Notes: a model not told the origin generated them from the sequence alone. A stretch of 64,000 nucleotides of DNA from Hydractinia symbiolongicarpus (GCF_029227915.1 NC_079875.1:9855001-9919000), one strand, 5' to 3'; positions 24,701 through 37,892 are shown, numbered from the stretch's first letter. Numbers and translations: made by a program.

Positions 24701-26728
24701 CCAAGCAAACTGTGACGAATCGGTCATGCCAGCAAAACTATTGTTAAAAACAAACCTGCTGAAAGGACTTCCATTCTTTCTCCATGTTCATTTTTTGATT
24801 TTTCAGGAACTCTTTGTATCTTTCTTCATTCGTATACATATCCCATTCTAAAGGATACAAATCGCATAAAGATTTCACTCACAAACAAGCAAACAAACAA
24901 ACAAACAATAATTTCTTCTTATTGGTTTTTTACATTTTCTGCACACGATACGACTAATTCAAGGCCTGAATGAGATTAAGAAACATTCTATTACGTCAGA
25001 AACCTTGGTCTGTAATTGCAAAATTCTTCTTTCTTTTTCTTTTTGTTCTAATTGGAGAGGATAGAAAAAAGCGGAATAAACATCCCATCTACGACACCGT
25101 GAATATAATACCAAAAATTATAATGATCACGAAAGTGACTCAATATTAATTAATATAAATTAAAATTAAATAACAACGTCAACTTCTTCTTATTTTAGCT
25201 AAGTAACGTCAGCTTAGCAAAACAAATACCTTTTTGGACTGATTCTGGCATCAAAACAAATTTCTCGATACCAGTTACGCAAGGACTTTTATTAGCTGCA
25301 TTGTCACTAGCCTGGGAGATCAATATAGCCTGTTCAATCCATGTTGATTTGAATATTACAACGTCGTGATGGATAGTTTGGAACGCCCTGAGAAAAGAAT
25401 TATAGTAACGCATCAATTAGATAGTCTTTTGAAAACAGCGCGTCTGTCCATATCTTGGGTTGGACTTATCTCCAATGATGGACTTCTCTGATTTTTACAG
25501 CAAAATGATCCTGACTTTTTTCTGATTTTTTCAAAGTATAAATTTCTTGATTCCTTTGCTTAAATACACACCATGTAAAATTATAATAATACGGCTTCTT
25601 CCTTAACAACAAAGTCTAGATATATTTAAAGCGAAAGTTTGATAAATTCAATTATTCTCTAGACTAATGAGGGAACAACGCTTTTAACCATCCTAAAACT
25701 TAAACATAAGATTGGTCTTTATCTGACAACAACAAAACCCCAGAAATGCACGACAAAAAACATTAAAACATAGCAACGTACAACTTTAGCTAAAGACCAG
25801 TTTGACTTAGGACTGTTTTCTTCAGGACCAAATACAAGGTAGCAACAGACTTAAAAATTTGTAATTTTATGAGATTTTGTAGAATTTAGGTTTTGGATTT
25901 AAATTTGTAGAGAAAACACTAAACACGTATAAAACTATTCCATATTTAAAGAGATTTTGCTACAATGTTCATTTCTCCTGTTGCATGTTCTACATAATGG
26001 TCAATGTTTTGTCACGCAAAATGTAATAAAAAGGTTACTATCTGAAAATAGTAATGAAAGTCAGCATAAACAATTTTAGGAGATTTTAGGGAGAAGTAAT
26101 ATTTCAAGTCTGTATTTTAGATTTTTTAGGACATTTAAGGAAAATGTCCGCTTTTTAGGTTATTTAGAAGATTTTAGGAGGTGTGACCACCCTGAAAAAA
26201 GTGTGAACTTCCCTTATTCAGTCTTTCTAGGAGGGTTTAAATTTTTAGGTCCTTCTTGTTCCAAAGAAAATGGAATCTTACCATCCTTCACAAGAAATTA
26301 TATTTTTTACTCTTGAAACATTTAAGGGGATTCAAGTAACAACACCCAAGTTCAAGTAAGTTAACAGTGAAGAAAATTAAAAACATATCGTTTTTGGAAA
26401 CATTGTAATATCTTCTATTTTTCAGTATGTTCAACTTTCAAGTTTATTCTAAAGACACAAAAAGTTTTCACACACCGTTTTGTATCTTCACTGGTACTGT
26501 CATCACTAAATAAAAAATTTGCATCCTTTGTTGACTTAACCACTTTTCCACCGTGTTGTTCTAAAAATGAAACAGATTCCAATTACAATCCGTTATATTG
26601 AAAGTTCCTAGACGTTTTTTGCATTATTAAACAAAACTAAATAGCTACTTACCCCATTTGTTTTTTGTGTTTGATGAAACACTTGTCGAAAACCATGCAG
26701 TTGAGGATGTAAACAGGTTTTCACACAT
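21729..26728 (-). CDS. BRCT-like domain protein with basic Ser/Thr-rich middle and C-terminal transmembrane anchor (7 exons)
   Basis: Exons in transcript order: 26653-26728, 26476-26560, 25230-25387, 24756-24847, 23381-24305, 22380-22558, 21729-22019. All borders are GT-AG and the phases close, giving 601 residues. Residues 1-85 look like a BRCT domain: LFTSSTAWF (first strand), EQHGGKVVKS (the GG turn), ANFLFSDD, and DVVIFKSTWIEQAI (the conserved Trp helix). Residues 110-145 are charged and helical. Residues 146-510 are disordered, Lys/Arg/Ser/Thr-rich, with repeated S/T-P sites (TPSGTT, TPKNTV, RTPVRK, MTPRNGTPARN), as in chromatin proteins. Residues 570-586 (FTYGAFTGMFYLFYILI) form one hydrophobic segment followed by KWNRRRQQQQ and 5 more residues, like a tail anchor. 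No known family recognised; a nuclear-envelope chromatin tether is inferred. Confidence 0.65.
23001..23248 (+). repeat. tRNA-derived SINE, copy 2 (better preserved)
   Basis: Starts GGCGCATGGTCTAGTGGTTA (A box TGGTCTAGTGG, as in tRNAs), then GGAGTTCGCTTCG and GGTCCGCGGTTCGGTCC (B box GGTTCGGTCC), followed by a family-specific body shared with 16236-16490 and an AAT-rich tail. It lies in the intron between exons 5 and 6 of the BRCT gene, inverted relative to that gene. Confidence 0.8.
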
Positions 26729-28652
26729 AACTTAATCTATCCACATACAAGGAACTAACTACACTTCATTCTAACGTCTAAACAGTATCAACAAGAGAAA
26801 TGATGTGCAGCTTGCAGCAAGAATAAAACAATTTTTGTTCATTTATGTCAGTTATATCACAGACTAATATACAACAAAAGTATTTGTACCATTATTTTTT
26901 CTTTCCCGGTTGGCTAGCTTTAAACTACTTCCTTTTTGTGTAGCTAGCTACATATAATGTCAACAACAAAAAAATGTCGTGGTGTTCTTCAGGTATAAAA
27001 ATTTTTCTTTATACCTGCTAGATATGCCTCAGGCTAAAATATATGGTGACAAAAATCTTTTCATCAAAACATGAAACTTATACCATGCAAGAATTATCTC
27101 ATCTCATTTAACATTGCTGATTATATTTTAAAAGAAACTGGGCATACTAATCCGATAAATACAAGATATTTTGAGACCTTAACGCTAAATTCTGACTTTA
27201 ATTCATGATACAGTTTTTTTCTTACTCTGACCCTTACCTGATCATTTTAATTTTTTTTTTATTTTTTAGGTGCAAAAATCAATTTTCTTTTTTAAACTTT
27301 CTCTGGGAACATTCTCTGAAATATAAGAAAGGTTGACCGACTGTTTTTGCTATGTTTGGGTAGCAACGAGCTGTAAACTGTGTTATTATTTAAGCTAATG
27401 TTGTGGAAAGTTATTTTTCGAAAAATATATTACCCTGGAAACACCATAATGTTGTGTCCGCTCTACTCCACTCACAACATACCGCATACCTGTACTAAAG
27501 CACTCCACCTGAATGTGTGACACTGTTTGCGGTTTTTATTAGGCGCAATGAGTATGTGAAATACTACATGCATCATTAGATTAATAGTTTTTGGACCATT
27601 TTTCTTTTTAAATAATTTTTTATTTTTTTTATATGTTGTGAATGTAAAAAGCGTCCATCTAAAATGGTCTTTCGAATTTGACCCAAGGTTTATCAGCAAA
27701 AACAGTCAAAAAATAAACTATTTCAAAAAATTTGTCAAAGATCAATTTTTATTGTTTATTAGGTTTACAGTTCAAAGCAGATACATTATATTCTTTCAAA
27801 ACAAAAATTAACAGAATGAGACCATAAAAAACAGCTTTAATAGAATTTTTAAGATTTAATCCCATGACCAGAGATTTTTATATCAAATATTGACTACAAA
27901 ATCTATAAATATAATGTTTCTAAATTGAATTTATTTAAAATTAAATAATAAAGAGCTCCATAGTATATCCAACACCATTCGTCAACAAAACTTGAAGCGA
28001 CAAAACTACAATAAAATTCCCCAATGAACAAAGGAAGAAATTCTTTTTATGCTATACTTCATCTTAATGTTTGAAAAAGTCAATGCAAATGAATTTTAAG
28101 AGGAATAGTTATTTACGTTGCCAATAAAATGACATTGATTCACAAATACAATAAGGATATTAGTGCTTTTCAAAAAACAGCCCAATTTTAAAAATCTATT
28201 AAAAATTTAGAGCACAGATTTAAAAATCTAATAAAAATACAGAACAAAGATTTAGCGTATCATAAAGGTGTCCTAGAAATTCTTTTGTGCGCTGCGACGC
28301 AAAAAACATATAAAAAAAGGCTTCAAGCGATTGATATAATTCACTGCAAAAAAGCTCAGTTTTCTCACAATTCTTTAAAGCTTTTCTAAAATCAATGTGA
28401 GGATTTATTGTCTTGCAGGAAATTCATACATTCTCAAGTAAATTTCATCTTTCAAAGAAGTACCAAAATTTAATATTACTAAGTTCAGAAAGAATGGTGA
28501 TATTTCAATAAAGAATCGGCATAGAAGTCAATCTGAACTTATATCTGCTAGTTTTGTTAATATTGGATTGTAATGCTTTTAACATAAAATACTGAAATTT
28601 TTCAAGAGATACAGTAACATGAATTTTTTTTTAATTTTTTTTTAAACTTAAG
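26729..28652. other. Intergenic, nothing recognised
   Basis: Separates the start of the BRCT gene from the stop of the fumarate reductase gene. Very AT-rich, low-complexity T/A runs; no coding exon seen. Confidence 0.5.
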
Positions 28653-31581
28653 TTAATTTCTGTTATAGTGTGCTGCCTCTTTGCCAGCGATTCTTCCGAA
28701 CACAACACATTCCAACAAACTATTACCACCTAAACGATTGTTACCATGCACGCCTCCGCTAACTTCCCCAGCCGCATACAAACCATCCAATACTGATGAA
28801 CTCTGCGCCATAACCACATTTGCATGGGTATTTATTTCTATGCCACCCATGCAGTAATGCAATGTTGGGGTTATATACGCTAAATAATAGACATCGCTCT
28901 CACTAAATGTGATGGGAAATGCTTTCTTACCAAATTTGTCGTTTCCTGATGAAGCACCATGGTTGTACTCAGAAATGGTTTGTTGCATGGTTTTAAGAGG
29001 CACACCAAGTTTTTCTGCTGCTCCAGCAAGATCATTCACTTTTGTAATCAACCCCTTGAAAATATAAAATCCAGCAAGATGAGCTCCAAACCTGTCAATC
29101 ACTTTTTGTGTAAGTAACATGGCTGCTGATATAGGATTTCCATTAATGTTACCATACGAATTGCAATTATTTAAAATTTCTTGAGAAAGGTAATCACGAC
29201 GTCCTAACTCGTTAGCAAATCGCTGACCCTTAACATTTAAAAGCAATGCTCCACAACCACGTAAAGCTTCAGGTGCTAAAAACTTGGTGTGAAACTTTGG
29301 ATCCTTAGGATCTACAAAACCAGTTGGATGGACTTGAACCTTGTCCATATGAATTAATGACAGACCGTTTCCTTCCACTGCTTTAATGATATCCCCCGTA
29401 GCCCAAGGCCCATTTGTTGTTGGATATTTGGACAGGTGTGGCGTGTATTTATCAAGCAAAGAATGTTCTGTGTGATCATTGGCATATCCCCCAGCTGCAA
29501 ATATGACAGTGCCATTAAGTTGTTTTTCCTCTCCATCAACAGTTTGATACTTCAAGCCTGTGACTTTGCCATCCTTTATTGTAAGCTCTTTAAAAGTAGA
29601 TCGAGTAAGAATGGTAACAGATGTTTTTAGATCATTCTCAACATATTTTCGAAGTGTGGATACAATTGTAAATCCAACAGGCACAGGTTTGCCTTCTTTA
29701 GTGGGGGGAAAGCGATGTGTGCGCTTTGAGCTGTGTCCACCTAGCTGTACCACATCTGTAAGCCCAAGACCAAATGACGATAGAAACTGAATTGCTGAAT
29801 TGCTGTTCTGTGCTAGAATTTTTACCAATTCTTTATTGGCAAGACCGTCACCAGAAGCGATTGTATCAGAAACAAAAGCCGAAATTGTGTCTTCAATGCC
29901 TAATTCATTCTGTGCGTCAGTCCCAACTGCATTAATACCTGATGTTGCCTTTGCGGAGTTGCCACCCAATCTTTCCTCTTTTTCAACAATAGTGACATGA
30001 GCACCGTGGCGAACAGCTTCAATAGTTGCACTCAATCCTGCAAGGCCACTGCCAACAACAATTACAGCTGGTGGGTTGTCGCTCTGGTTAGACATGATGT
30101 TAATAGGTAAGTCAAATGGATTCCAATATAGCACAGCTGAAAAACATGAGAAAGTATAATGTAACCTTTGTAGTTATCTCTCATTACATTAATAAGAAGT
30201 GAACAGTCAACACAGTAAGAAGATACTAATAAGATACACATGCAAGTTTGGGAATATTATGAACTACAATGCTCACTGCAGAACACTGCAGATTATAACA
30301 TCTTAGGCATTACACATGCAGTTGCAGTATATTTTATTTAATTTACTTTTGTACCACATCACAAAACAAAAAATTTGTTACTAGGGGCATTTCAAGAGCA
30401 AAAGGCATCTTAGCTGACTTTTTGTATCCCACAATATATTTTTAGACCCAAATTAGAGAAATCTATCTAGTAAGAGAACATTTGCATACTATATGTTTTA
30501 ATGTGGAATTTGGGGTAGTTCTGAGTGGGTTTCGCCAATATAATATTTTATAAAATTCTAAAGTAGGGGGTAATTGTTTAAGGCACATTTATAGTAAATA
30601 CTTTTTATATAACTTTCATATAATTTACCCAGTAAGATCAGAATTTTTCTATTCTACACTTCCAGTAAATGATTACAAATGAAATTTTAACAGTTTTAAC
30701 AAGCTAACAGGACAGGCGAACATGTGACTTTATCCACATGCCATAGACTTGTTTATTATAAAAAGCAAAGCTTCAAATTTAAATTTCCAGCTTTAACTAT
30801 AATCACAACAAAAGTTGTCATGCAATAATTGTAGGAATTCCAAAGAAATTTAAGGAGTTCTAAGTATTAGCCAATATCAAGGCTTCTGGAAGGTATGAGA
30901 CCTGAAAAGTTTGTCTAATAGATAAACAAAAAAATCAATATCTATCTTATGCTTATCTATCTTATACAGAAAGCAAATGAGGAAGCTTTGATTATAAGAT
31001 CAAAATTGCTCTTAATTAAACAATTAATTTGGCTATCAGAGACAAGGTAGTTAAAACTGAGAGAATCACTAGTTCAGGTGCTCAGTTCTTGTGTTTGGGG
31101 TACATCAGTTTAAACATCCTGCACTTGTCTCCAACATGAGAAAAATAACAAAAGCCTGTGATAAGCAAGGTGTACACCTCTCTGTTTGTTTTTAAAAAAA
31201 CATTTTGACGAGAACAATCTCAAATTAGAAGCCAGGGGAAATATACCCTACACAAAAGAAATTCCCATCTGTTATCAGAAAGCTTTAAAAATGCTTACTG
31301 CCTTCACTGGTATTTCTTTTTGAATCACTTTGTAATTCTTAAATGGAACACTAAAACATCAAGTAAACTACATTTGTATTCTATAAAATATCAAAAATTA
31401 GTTTTTCGATTAACTTCCCTTTAAACAAAACCCTTCTTACACAGGATATTAAATGGTGAATTAAAACAAATCTGTAAGAATGTGCCAACAAAATTAAATA
31501 AATAAGAAGAAACTCACCAATTATTAGTAAATTAATACATAAGCAATAAGCTGTGTATCGCAAACAAGTTGTAAGCTGCAT
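28653..31581 (-). CDS. Soluble fumarate reductase, FAD-dependent (Osm1/Frd1 type), two exons
   Basis: Exon 1 is 31518-31581, exon 2 is 28653-30136; phase 1 junction, 515 residues. Members of this family reduce fumarate to succinate with a covalent or tight FAD, re-oxidising flavins under low oxygen. The N-terminus (MQLTTCLRYTAYCLCINLLI) is a hydrophobic signal or anchor, as in yeast Osm1, which goes to mitochondria and ER. FAD-binding VVGSGLAGLSA with EKEERLGGNSAKATSGIN follows at about residues 48-90. Catalytic-domain motifs are VQVHPTGFVDP, EALRGCGALLLN, GQRFANE, LHYCMGGIEIN and AAGEVSGGVHGNNRLGGNSL. The His and Arg positions used in fumarate reduction are kept. No cytochrome or FMN-binding domain is attached. 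The frame opening at 30134 starts with GTG inside exon 2, so the spliced ATG is preferred. Confidence 0.9.
30137..31517 (-). other. Intron 1 of the fumarate reductase gene
   Basis: Bounded on the minus strand by donor GTGAGT at 31517 and acceptor ATGTTTTTCAG ending at 30137. No other gene or repeat recognised inside. Confidence 0.8.
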
Positions 31582-34500
31582 GATGATAAACGCCTACCTT
31601 GGGTACAGCTTATCAAGCACGATACTCTTGTTAATTTACCTATAATAAATAGATAATATGAAAGGTGTGTCTGTGTTTGTCTGTCTGTCTGTAACAGTCA
31701 AAGTGGATGTTTTCATTTTCCTTTAATGTAGCAGAAATAGTTTATGTCTTAAATGTTAAATTTCGTAATGTTATAGCACAATTTTAATAACACTAATTTA
31801 CATCAACATCTTAATTTAAATTAAGTCATTACAATGAATTTGAGGCCAAATAACTTGGACATGAGGTGACATCAGTCAGTAATTTTTCACCATGGGGTAA
31901 CTAATTTGGGTAAGCTTTCCAAAGCAGGGTATCCAAATCAGTTTCGGATTGGATGGGTTCATGACGCCATCATAAAGCCTTTAAACCCTAATATCTTTGA
32001 ACCCATTTGTCAAAGATACATGATCATATAAAAAAATTTTGACCAGCGTTTTAGAGTCTAAAGGATAAAGGCAACAGATATATGTCTAAAAAATAAATTT
32101 TTGTGTTTTAGCGGCACTTTGCTGATGTCAGCAAAATTTTTAAACCACTTAATCTTCTTCGGCGTTAGTTGAAAACATATCATACTATACATTATTTTGA
32201 TCAGTGTTTCACATCCACACATTTCAGATAACGAATTAACTAAATTTTGTCAATTTTTTTTGTATATGCACTGCTGATGTCAGCAAAACATCTAAAATAA
32301 CCTATTTTACCATTGTCCTTTTGCCTAAGTGGATTTTGAAAAAAATATATCTGTATATATACTTCAGGACTTTGTAAATTAGAATTTGCAGACAAAGTTT
32401 TGTGCATGCTACATAAGTAAACATGCACTTTTGTGCAAAAAAACTTGATGCAGTGCACCGTTTTGTGGTAATTTCATTGTGCCAAGCTTCACATAATCTG
32501 CAAAAATGTTCAACAACGCAAACTCAGTTGCTACTTACATCCTGCAAGAGACTACATTATTATTGCTTCATATTACATACAGCAAACTTTAATTGTAAAG
32601 GACTTTGGGTTTTTTGGCATAAGAATAAACAACATAACAATTTTCACAGATTGTCTACAACAGAATATATATACAAAAGTTTTATTATTTCATTGACTTA
32701 TCTTACTCAGCAATCACAGTATGTTATAATAAAATAAATAGCAGCAAAAGGGAAGAGATAATTGTACGTCCCTTAAAATTGTATTTTTATTTTACTTTCT
32801 CATATTATGAGTGGTCACCTGTCCCAAGATAATTGAAGTTTTTAAAGGACTTTTTTAAATTCTCACATATTATCCCGTTATTACAGGCTGTGCATGACTG
32901 TACTACAGCTGCAGTAAAAAGGTTTTTAACCACGATTTAACTTTCCTTACCTAAATTCTGCATTTTATAGACGTGTGACGTAGTTGTTTTGATTTCATAT
33001 ATATATAGAAAAAAATGGCCATACATGCACTTTTGTGCCAGGACTTACACAGGGTAAAATAGCTATTAATAATCAAGTGTCAAGATTATAGATTTTTTTA
33101 GGTAGCATAAGATCCAAAAGGAACTGGCATTAATTTTTAACTATATATGTTCTTTTAATTCTTCTTTAAAAATTTCACTATATAATTTAAAGTGAATATT
33201 ACTTTTTTGGATGGATTTCTTTGATTACTGTTGTCTGTTGTTTATATTTTCTACCACGAAAAATGCTTGCACATGTGCGAAAAAACTGCAAAGTTTTTAA
33301 ACCATTGACAAGTCATCTATTATCTATTGCCTGTCAATTTTTTGGATTTTTTCACGGCTTTGAAACTCGTTTATAAGAGCATTAATTGTGATACAGAATG
33401 TTTGACTAAATTGTAAGCCCATGTATTACTTGATATTGCAACTCCACACTAAAGAGAGCCTTTGTTTATCCTGAAAATAATAGGTTATCTTATCTCATCA
33501 TGCTTCAAGTGTTTGTATTCTGCATTGGGCAGGAAAGTTTGCATGAAAAGGGGAATGAGAGGTTTTCATCAAAAAAGAAAAGAAAAGGAGCACTTGACAC
33601 AAATTATTACTCAATCTAATCTAACAACAAAACGTGTTGCACAAAATCCGCCATAATATTGATGTGGTGTTGTTGTCGTCACTGTTATGTTTATGATATC
33701 CAAGGGTCCCAGAACTGCAGTAAAGTGCCCTGAGCCCTAACGGGGAATTTTGGTGCGAAATATTTTGCCGCGTTAAAAAGTAGAAATACATTTTACTTAT
33801 TGCAAAACGACTGTTGCACACGGAAGCCACGTTTTATGTAGACACGCAAATATAAAAAACAACTTCGTATTGCCGCCCCGGTGTCAGAAATGTTGCAAGA
33901 TGCCTGAGGACGAGGTTGGACCATATCAACAAAAACTTAATACAAAAAATTTTTGCCTAAACAATTATTTTCGAACAAAATGGGTCTTTGATTTAAAACA
34001 ACCATAAGGCTGTTATATGGCCATAGGTGTTCAATATATGTCTTGAGTCAGAAGGGTAAACTACTATGGGTTCGAGGTTGGTCTTACCCGAATTTGTCGG
34101 TCCCATAAAAATCTAGATATATGGTTTTCACAACTTCGTTCCAGGTTTTTTTTTACTCTTTGTGATAATCTCGGACAACGATAAGGATGATGATTTGTAC
34201 CCTACTAAAATTTCATAAGACACACACAAAATTCGTAGGTGTGTCTTTAATTGCTTCCCAGCCGGCACAAGACGTCTCAAACGCACAAACGTTATAATTA
34301 ACGTGTGTCTAATCTTGATAGCGGGTCTTTTTTCCCTCTAAGAAAAACGTAAAACTCGGTGCCTTTCTTTCACATGGTGGTTAATTGCCAATCTATTTAA
34401 AAAAAGCCTTGTCCTTATAAGAATTGTAGAACACTTCCGCTCGTGAGACTCCAGGGAAACAAGAAAATCAATGCTACAAGACAACTTCGTTTCCAGGACA

Positions 34501-35314
34501 ATAGCTGAGACGGCGCGAAGAAATCTCGCCGTCCGAGATTGTCAGCAAGAGAAAAATGGACCTGGGGACAACGTTGTCCTAAAAGGCAATTAGATGCAAC
34601 AACGGTACCTCTATCATTTATACTGAGTCAATTTTTTAGGTATTTTGTGAGAAAACACTGGATAAGCATGCCATAAAGACCATGCAATATACGTTTCAAA
34701 CACGAATAATCTTCAAATTGTTTCTAAATTCTAAAGAACGGAGTTCTTTGCTTTTATATTTTTTTAATGCTCCTACACTATACGAAAATTTATGCCTTTG
34801 AAAATAATAAATCAGCAAAACGCGTTTTTTTACGCGAAGTCATTAATATTTTTCAAGACGCGAAAGTTTTTTTTGCCTCGGATATCCAAAATCTTCAAAA
34901 AAAAACAGTAATAGATGCAGACTAAGAGAAAAGAAAGAGAATTGTTGCCATTGGCGAAAAACTTATTTCCTTCCAAATGAACTGTTTTTCAATTTTCGCG
35001 AAATGAGTAAAATCCCCAAAACTTTTGCCGTGACCTCTAACAAAAGAGCGAGGTGGAAGAAATCATTTACCCACCTCTAAAACCATGCTTACTAAACTGT
35101 CGCTTTTTCAACCATTATAGTTTGATTGTTCCTAAAATAGGAACATATCCTATATCAACCTAAGAGACGGGGTCCGTCGTCTCGCCGTCCTGTTATAAAA
35201 AAGGAAAAAAGCACGGGCGTTAAGGTTGATTCTATATCAAATTTGTTCGCCCTATGCACTAGATGTAAACACCTACAGAAAAAAGTTTATACACGGCAAA
35301 AAATTATAAAAATA
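31582..35314. other. Intergenic, MITE debris
   Basis: No gene supported. Around 33905-34580 several sequences resemble a GACGAGGTTG/CAACTTCGTTCCAGG end. An inverted pair at 34478-34500 and 34559-34580 (GACAACTTCGTTTCCAGGAC versus reverse complement AGGACAACGTTGTCCCCAGG) forms a ~105-bp foldback element. TTCGCGAA-type motifs occur at 34800-35000. Confidence 0.45.
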
Positions 35315-35796
35315 CAGTGGAACCTCTATTAACGGTCAACTCCATACATCACTCACCTCCTGATAAGCGGCCAGAAAAGAAAATCCTTGCCAAATTCATG
35401 ATCAAACTCTTATAAAAAAACCCTCCATACATCGGTCACCTCCAATCAACGGCCAAACGGCCACATTCTATTGTCCCAATGTCTAATTTCACCTCTAGTT
35501 ACGGTCAAAAATTATCTTCATGCAAGCAAATGAAAGGAAAAATAAAAACAATTATTTTTGCTTAAATTTGTACCGAGGTCAGTAGCATGTGAAAGGATCT
35601 TTTCGTAACTTGCTCTAGCCACTTTAACGCTTTCACATGTACCCTTGCTTTGATCATGAATCATTCTTTGAGCCCCTCTCCTGACCAGACGTTTTGTCAA
35701 AAAAAAGGATATTCATATAAAACCTCTATACATCGGTCACCTCTAACGGCCAATAAGCTGGATCCCCCAAAGTGGCCGCTATTAGAGGTTCCACTG
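35315..35796. mobile_element. 482-bp MITE, pogo/Tigger-like ends
   Basis: The left end is CAGTGGAACCTCTATTAACG and the right end is CCGCTATTAGAGGTTCCACTG read backwards, a ~21-bp terminal inverted repeat with few mismatches. CAGTGGAACCTC ends are typical of pogo/Tigger-type Tc1-mariner elements. The left flank is TA and the right flank TG, consistent with a decayed TA duplication. Sub-terminal copies of CATCGGTCACCTC and AACGGCCA recur inside. No transposase is recognisable; a 60-codon minus-strand frame at 35518-35700 has no known motif. Confidence 0.85.
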
Positions 35797-37123
35797 TGAG
35801 GTCTTTTACAGGCAAAAATATAAGTTCTGTTTGTTCGCAGTTCAAAGCATAAGGTACATTTCTAGAGCGTTAAAGTGTAATAGTCAAAAAAATTTTTGCT
35901 GTATGTTGAATCGGACTTTTGAAGACAGGACTTGAGTAATCATAATGTGTCGCTCTTAATATCTCTATGCTATGGCATAACGCTTATCTCTGTTAGCTGC
36001 GTCATACCAGACTATGAATGCAAAGTAGGTTTTTTGGAATAAAGACATTCTTTTAGATTGTTTCATTTTTTTTCTTCTTTTCTATCAAAAAGCTCGTAAA
36101 GAAATGAGATTTTTTTTCCCTTACTCACACCTTAACTGAGAAAACACAAGTATTCGTGTAAAAGTCACTGCATTTGATTATTTCTTCTACAAATACTATC
36201 AAATCTACTGACAACTTCGCTGTTTAGTCAAAGTTCATTGCCTGCCCCCAAAAATGTGTCTGAAAATGTAGTGTCTCACCCAATCAGACACAAATTGCAT
36301 GCGAACCCAAGTAGGATCCCTACAGTTGCGGATGTAACATATTGCGAAAAAGAATTGCAAAGTGGGCCAGCGCGTGCTTTGTTTAATAACGTAAACTTCT
36401 ATTTTATTTCATGGTGTGCACATCGTAAATGTACAAAAATACTTGAAAGAAGTCAATCACGACAGGGAAGGAAATCATCTTACATCATCAACCCAAGGTT
36501 TCTCTGCTTAATAAAAATCAGAAATTGACACTCCTTTTTGGCTCGGAAGACTGGGAGTTTTAGGCCTGGGGGTAACGATGCTGTTAACTATGCAAAATAT
36601 TGGATGAATGGAAACAGTCCGGCTTAATACATGCAATCCGGCGATTGTATGATGCAGAATGTCCGGTATATCAATTTTACCAACAAATCTTTTTGACGAC
36701 AGCCAAGGTATCGCGGGGATGAAAAATTTCTACTATATCATCATGCTAGCGCTTTTTTACGCAGGGGCGGGCAATAAATCAATCGCAGAAACATCCGCTA
36801 ACCTGACCTGACTCACATTCAGTGTCAGAAAAAGGACAAGGCAATTTGCGTTTTTACTTCATTTTTTTCTAGTGCTTATTTAAAGCTTAATAAAGCTTTT
36901 CTGTATCACAGGTGTATTAATAGCAAATTTATTAAATGTGTTAATGTTTTTCGTTGTGATGTTTTTGTCTACCATAATCACAATAGATATTCATAGCCCT
37001 AGCTAGAGTACGCAGACCCAATTAGGGTCAAGGCTCTACCAGGCAACTCTCTGCAACATCCAATGGCCCACATATTGTGCCATATCCTCACACATTGTGC
37101 CATCTACCCGGATAATAAACACT
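35797..37123. other. Intergenic, no supported gene
   Basis: A 96-codon frame at 36238-36528 has no recognisable domain and no splice context. Otherwise AT-rich with scattered repeats. Confidence 0.4.
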
Positions 37124-37892
37124 GCCCTGATTATGTACGGCAGCTTTCCCTGGTTAAAACAGGACAAAAAGTGAAAAGTACATAATCAGGGCAACATAAT
37201 CAGGAAAGGCCAGCTTATTATGTATATACAACAGTTAAAATATATCTTATTTGGCACTTAGAAAAGGAGCATAATCAGGGCAGGCAGGTATATGTTCAGC
37301 AGTCTATTATCATTTGTTGCTTAAAAAACAAACATGATGTCTAATGTCTAATATTATTTGAGACTTTGTGAACAAACATAATCGGGGTGGGCTAGCTTAT
37401 GTACAACATTTTTATATTATTTCTCACATATTATAGAATGAACAGAATCTGGGCCAACCGGTTTTTATATCATTTGTGACAAGCAAATAGCCCTGGTGGC
37501 AAAGTTGTTGTTGTTCTCAAATGAAACAAAACGCGAAAACTAAATTTTGGTATTCACAAGTTTAATAACTTTTAACCAAATTTAATTCCTGCAAAAAGAA
37601 TAATTTAATTCATCCCCAGAATTCATTTCCTGCGAAAATAAAAATTAGCCAACCCATTCTCAAAATCTAGTTAGTTTTCAATGGAGTTTTGCATGCAGAG
37701 AAAATTACGTCGAGACTTGTGAGTTATCTTGCAGACAAAAATGGCATGTGACAATAACTCATCAATGGTTTATTCATAAAAATTCGAAGAAAATGCCTGC
37801 CTTAGCCAACCATTATCATCCATCATAATTCAGTCACCACAACACAATTATGTCAAAAAAAAACATAATCAGGCCATGCATACATAATCCGG
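37124..37892. repeat. Cluster of seven CATAATCAGG-type motifs
   Basis: CATAATCAGG or close variants at 37181, 37195, 37270, 37377 (CATAATCGGG), 37864 and 37883 (CATAATCCGG), all in one direction, plus one inverted at 37124-37135 (GCCCTGATTATG). Most are followed by GSC or GGC. Spacing is irregular, so this is not a simple tandem repeat. Confidence 0.6.

Noticed and set aside
30137-31517. Treating the fumarate reductase as a single-exon gene starting at 30134
   Set aside because: The codon there is GTG, it lies just after a clear acceptor, and joining to the ATG exon at 31581 gives an in-phase signal anchor.
36238-36528. 96-codon plus-strand frame
   Set aside because: No domain, no splice context and no poly(A) signal that fits; may be chance or repeat-derived.
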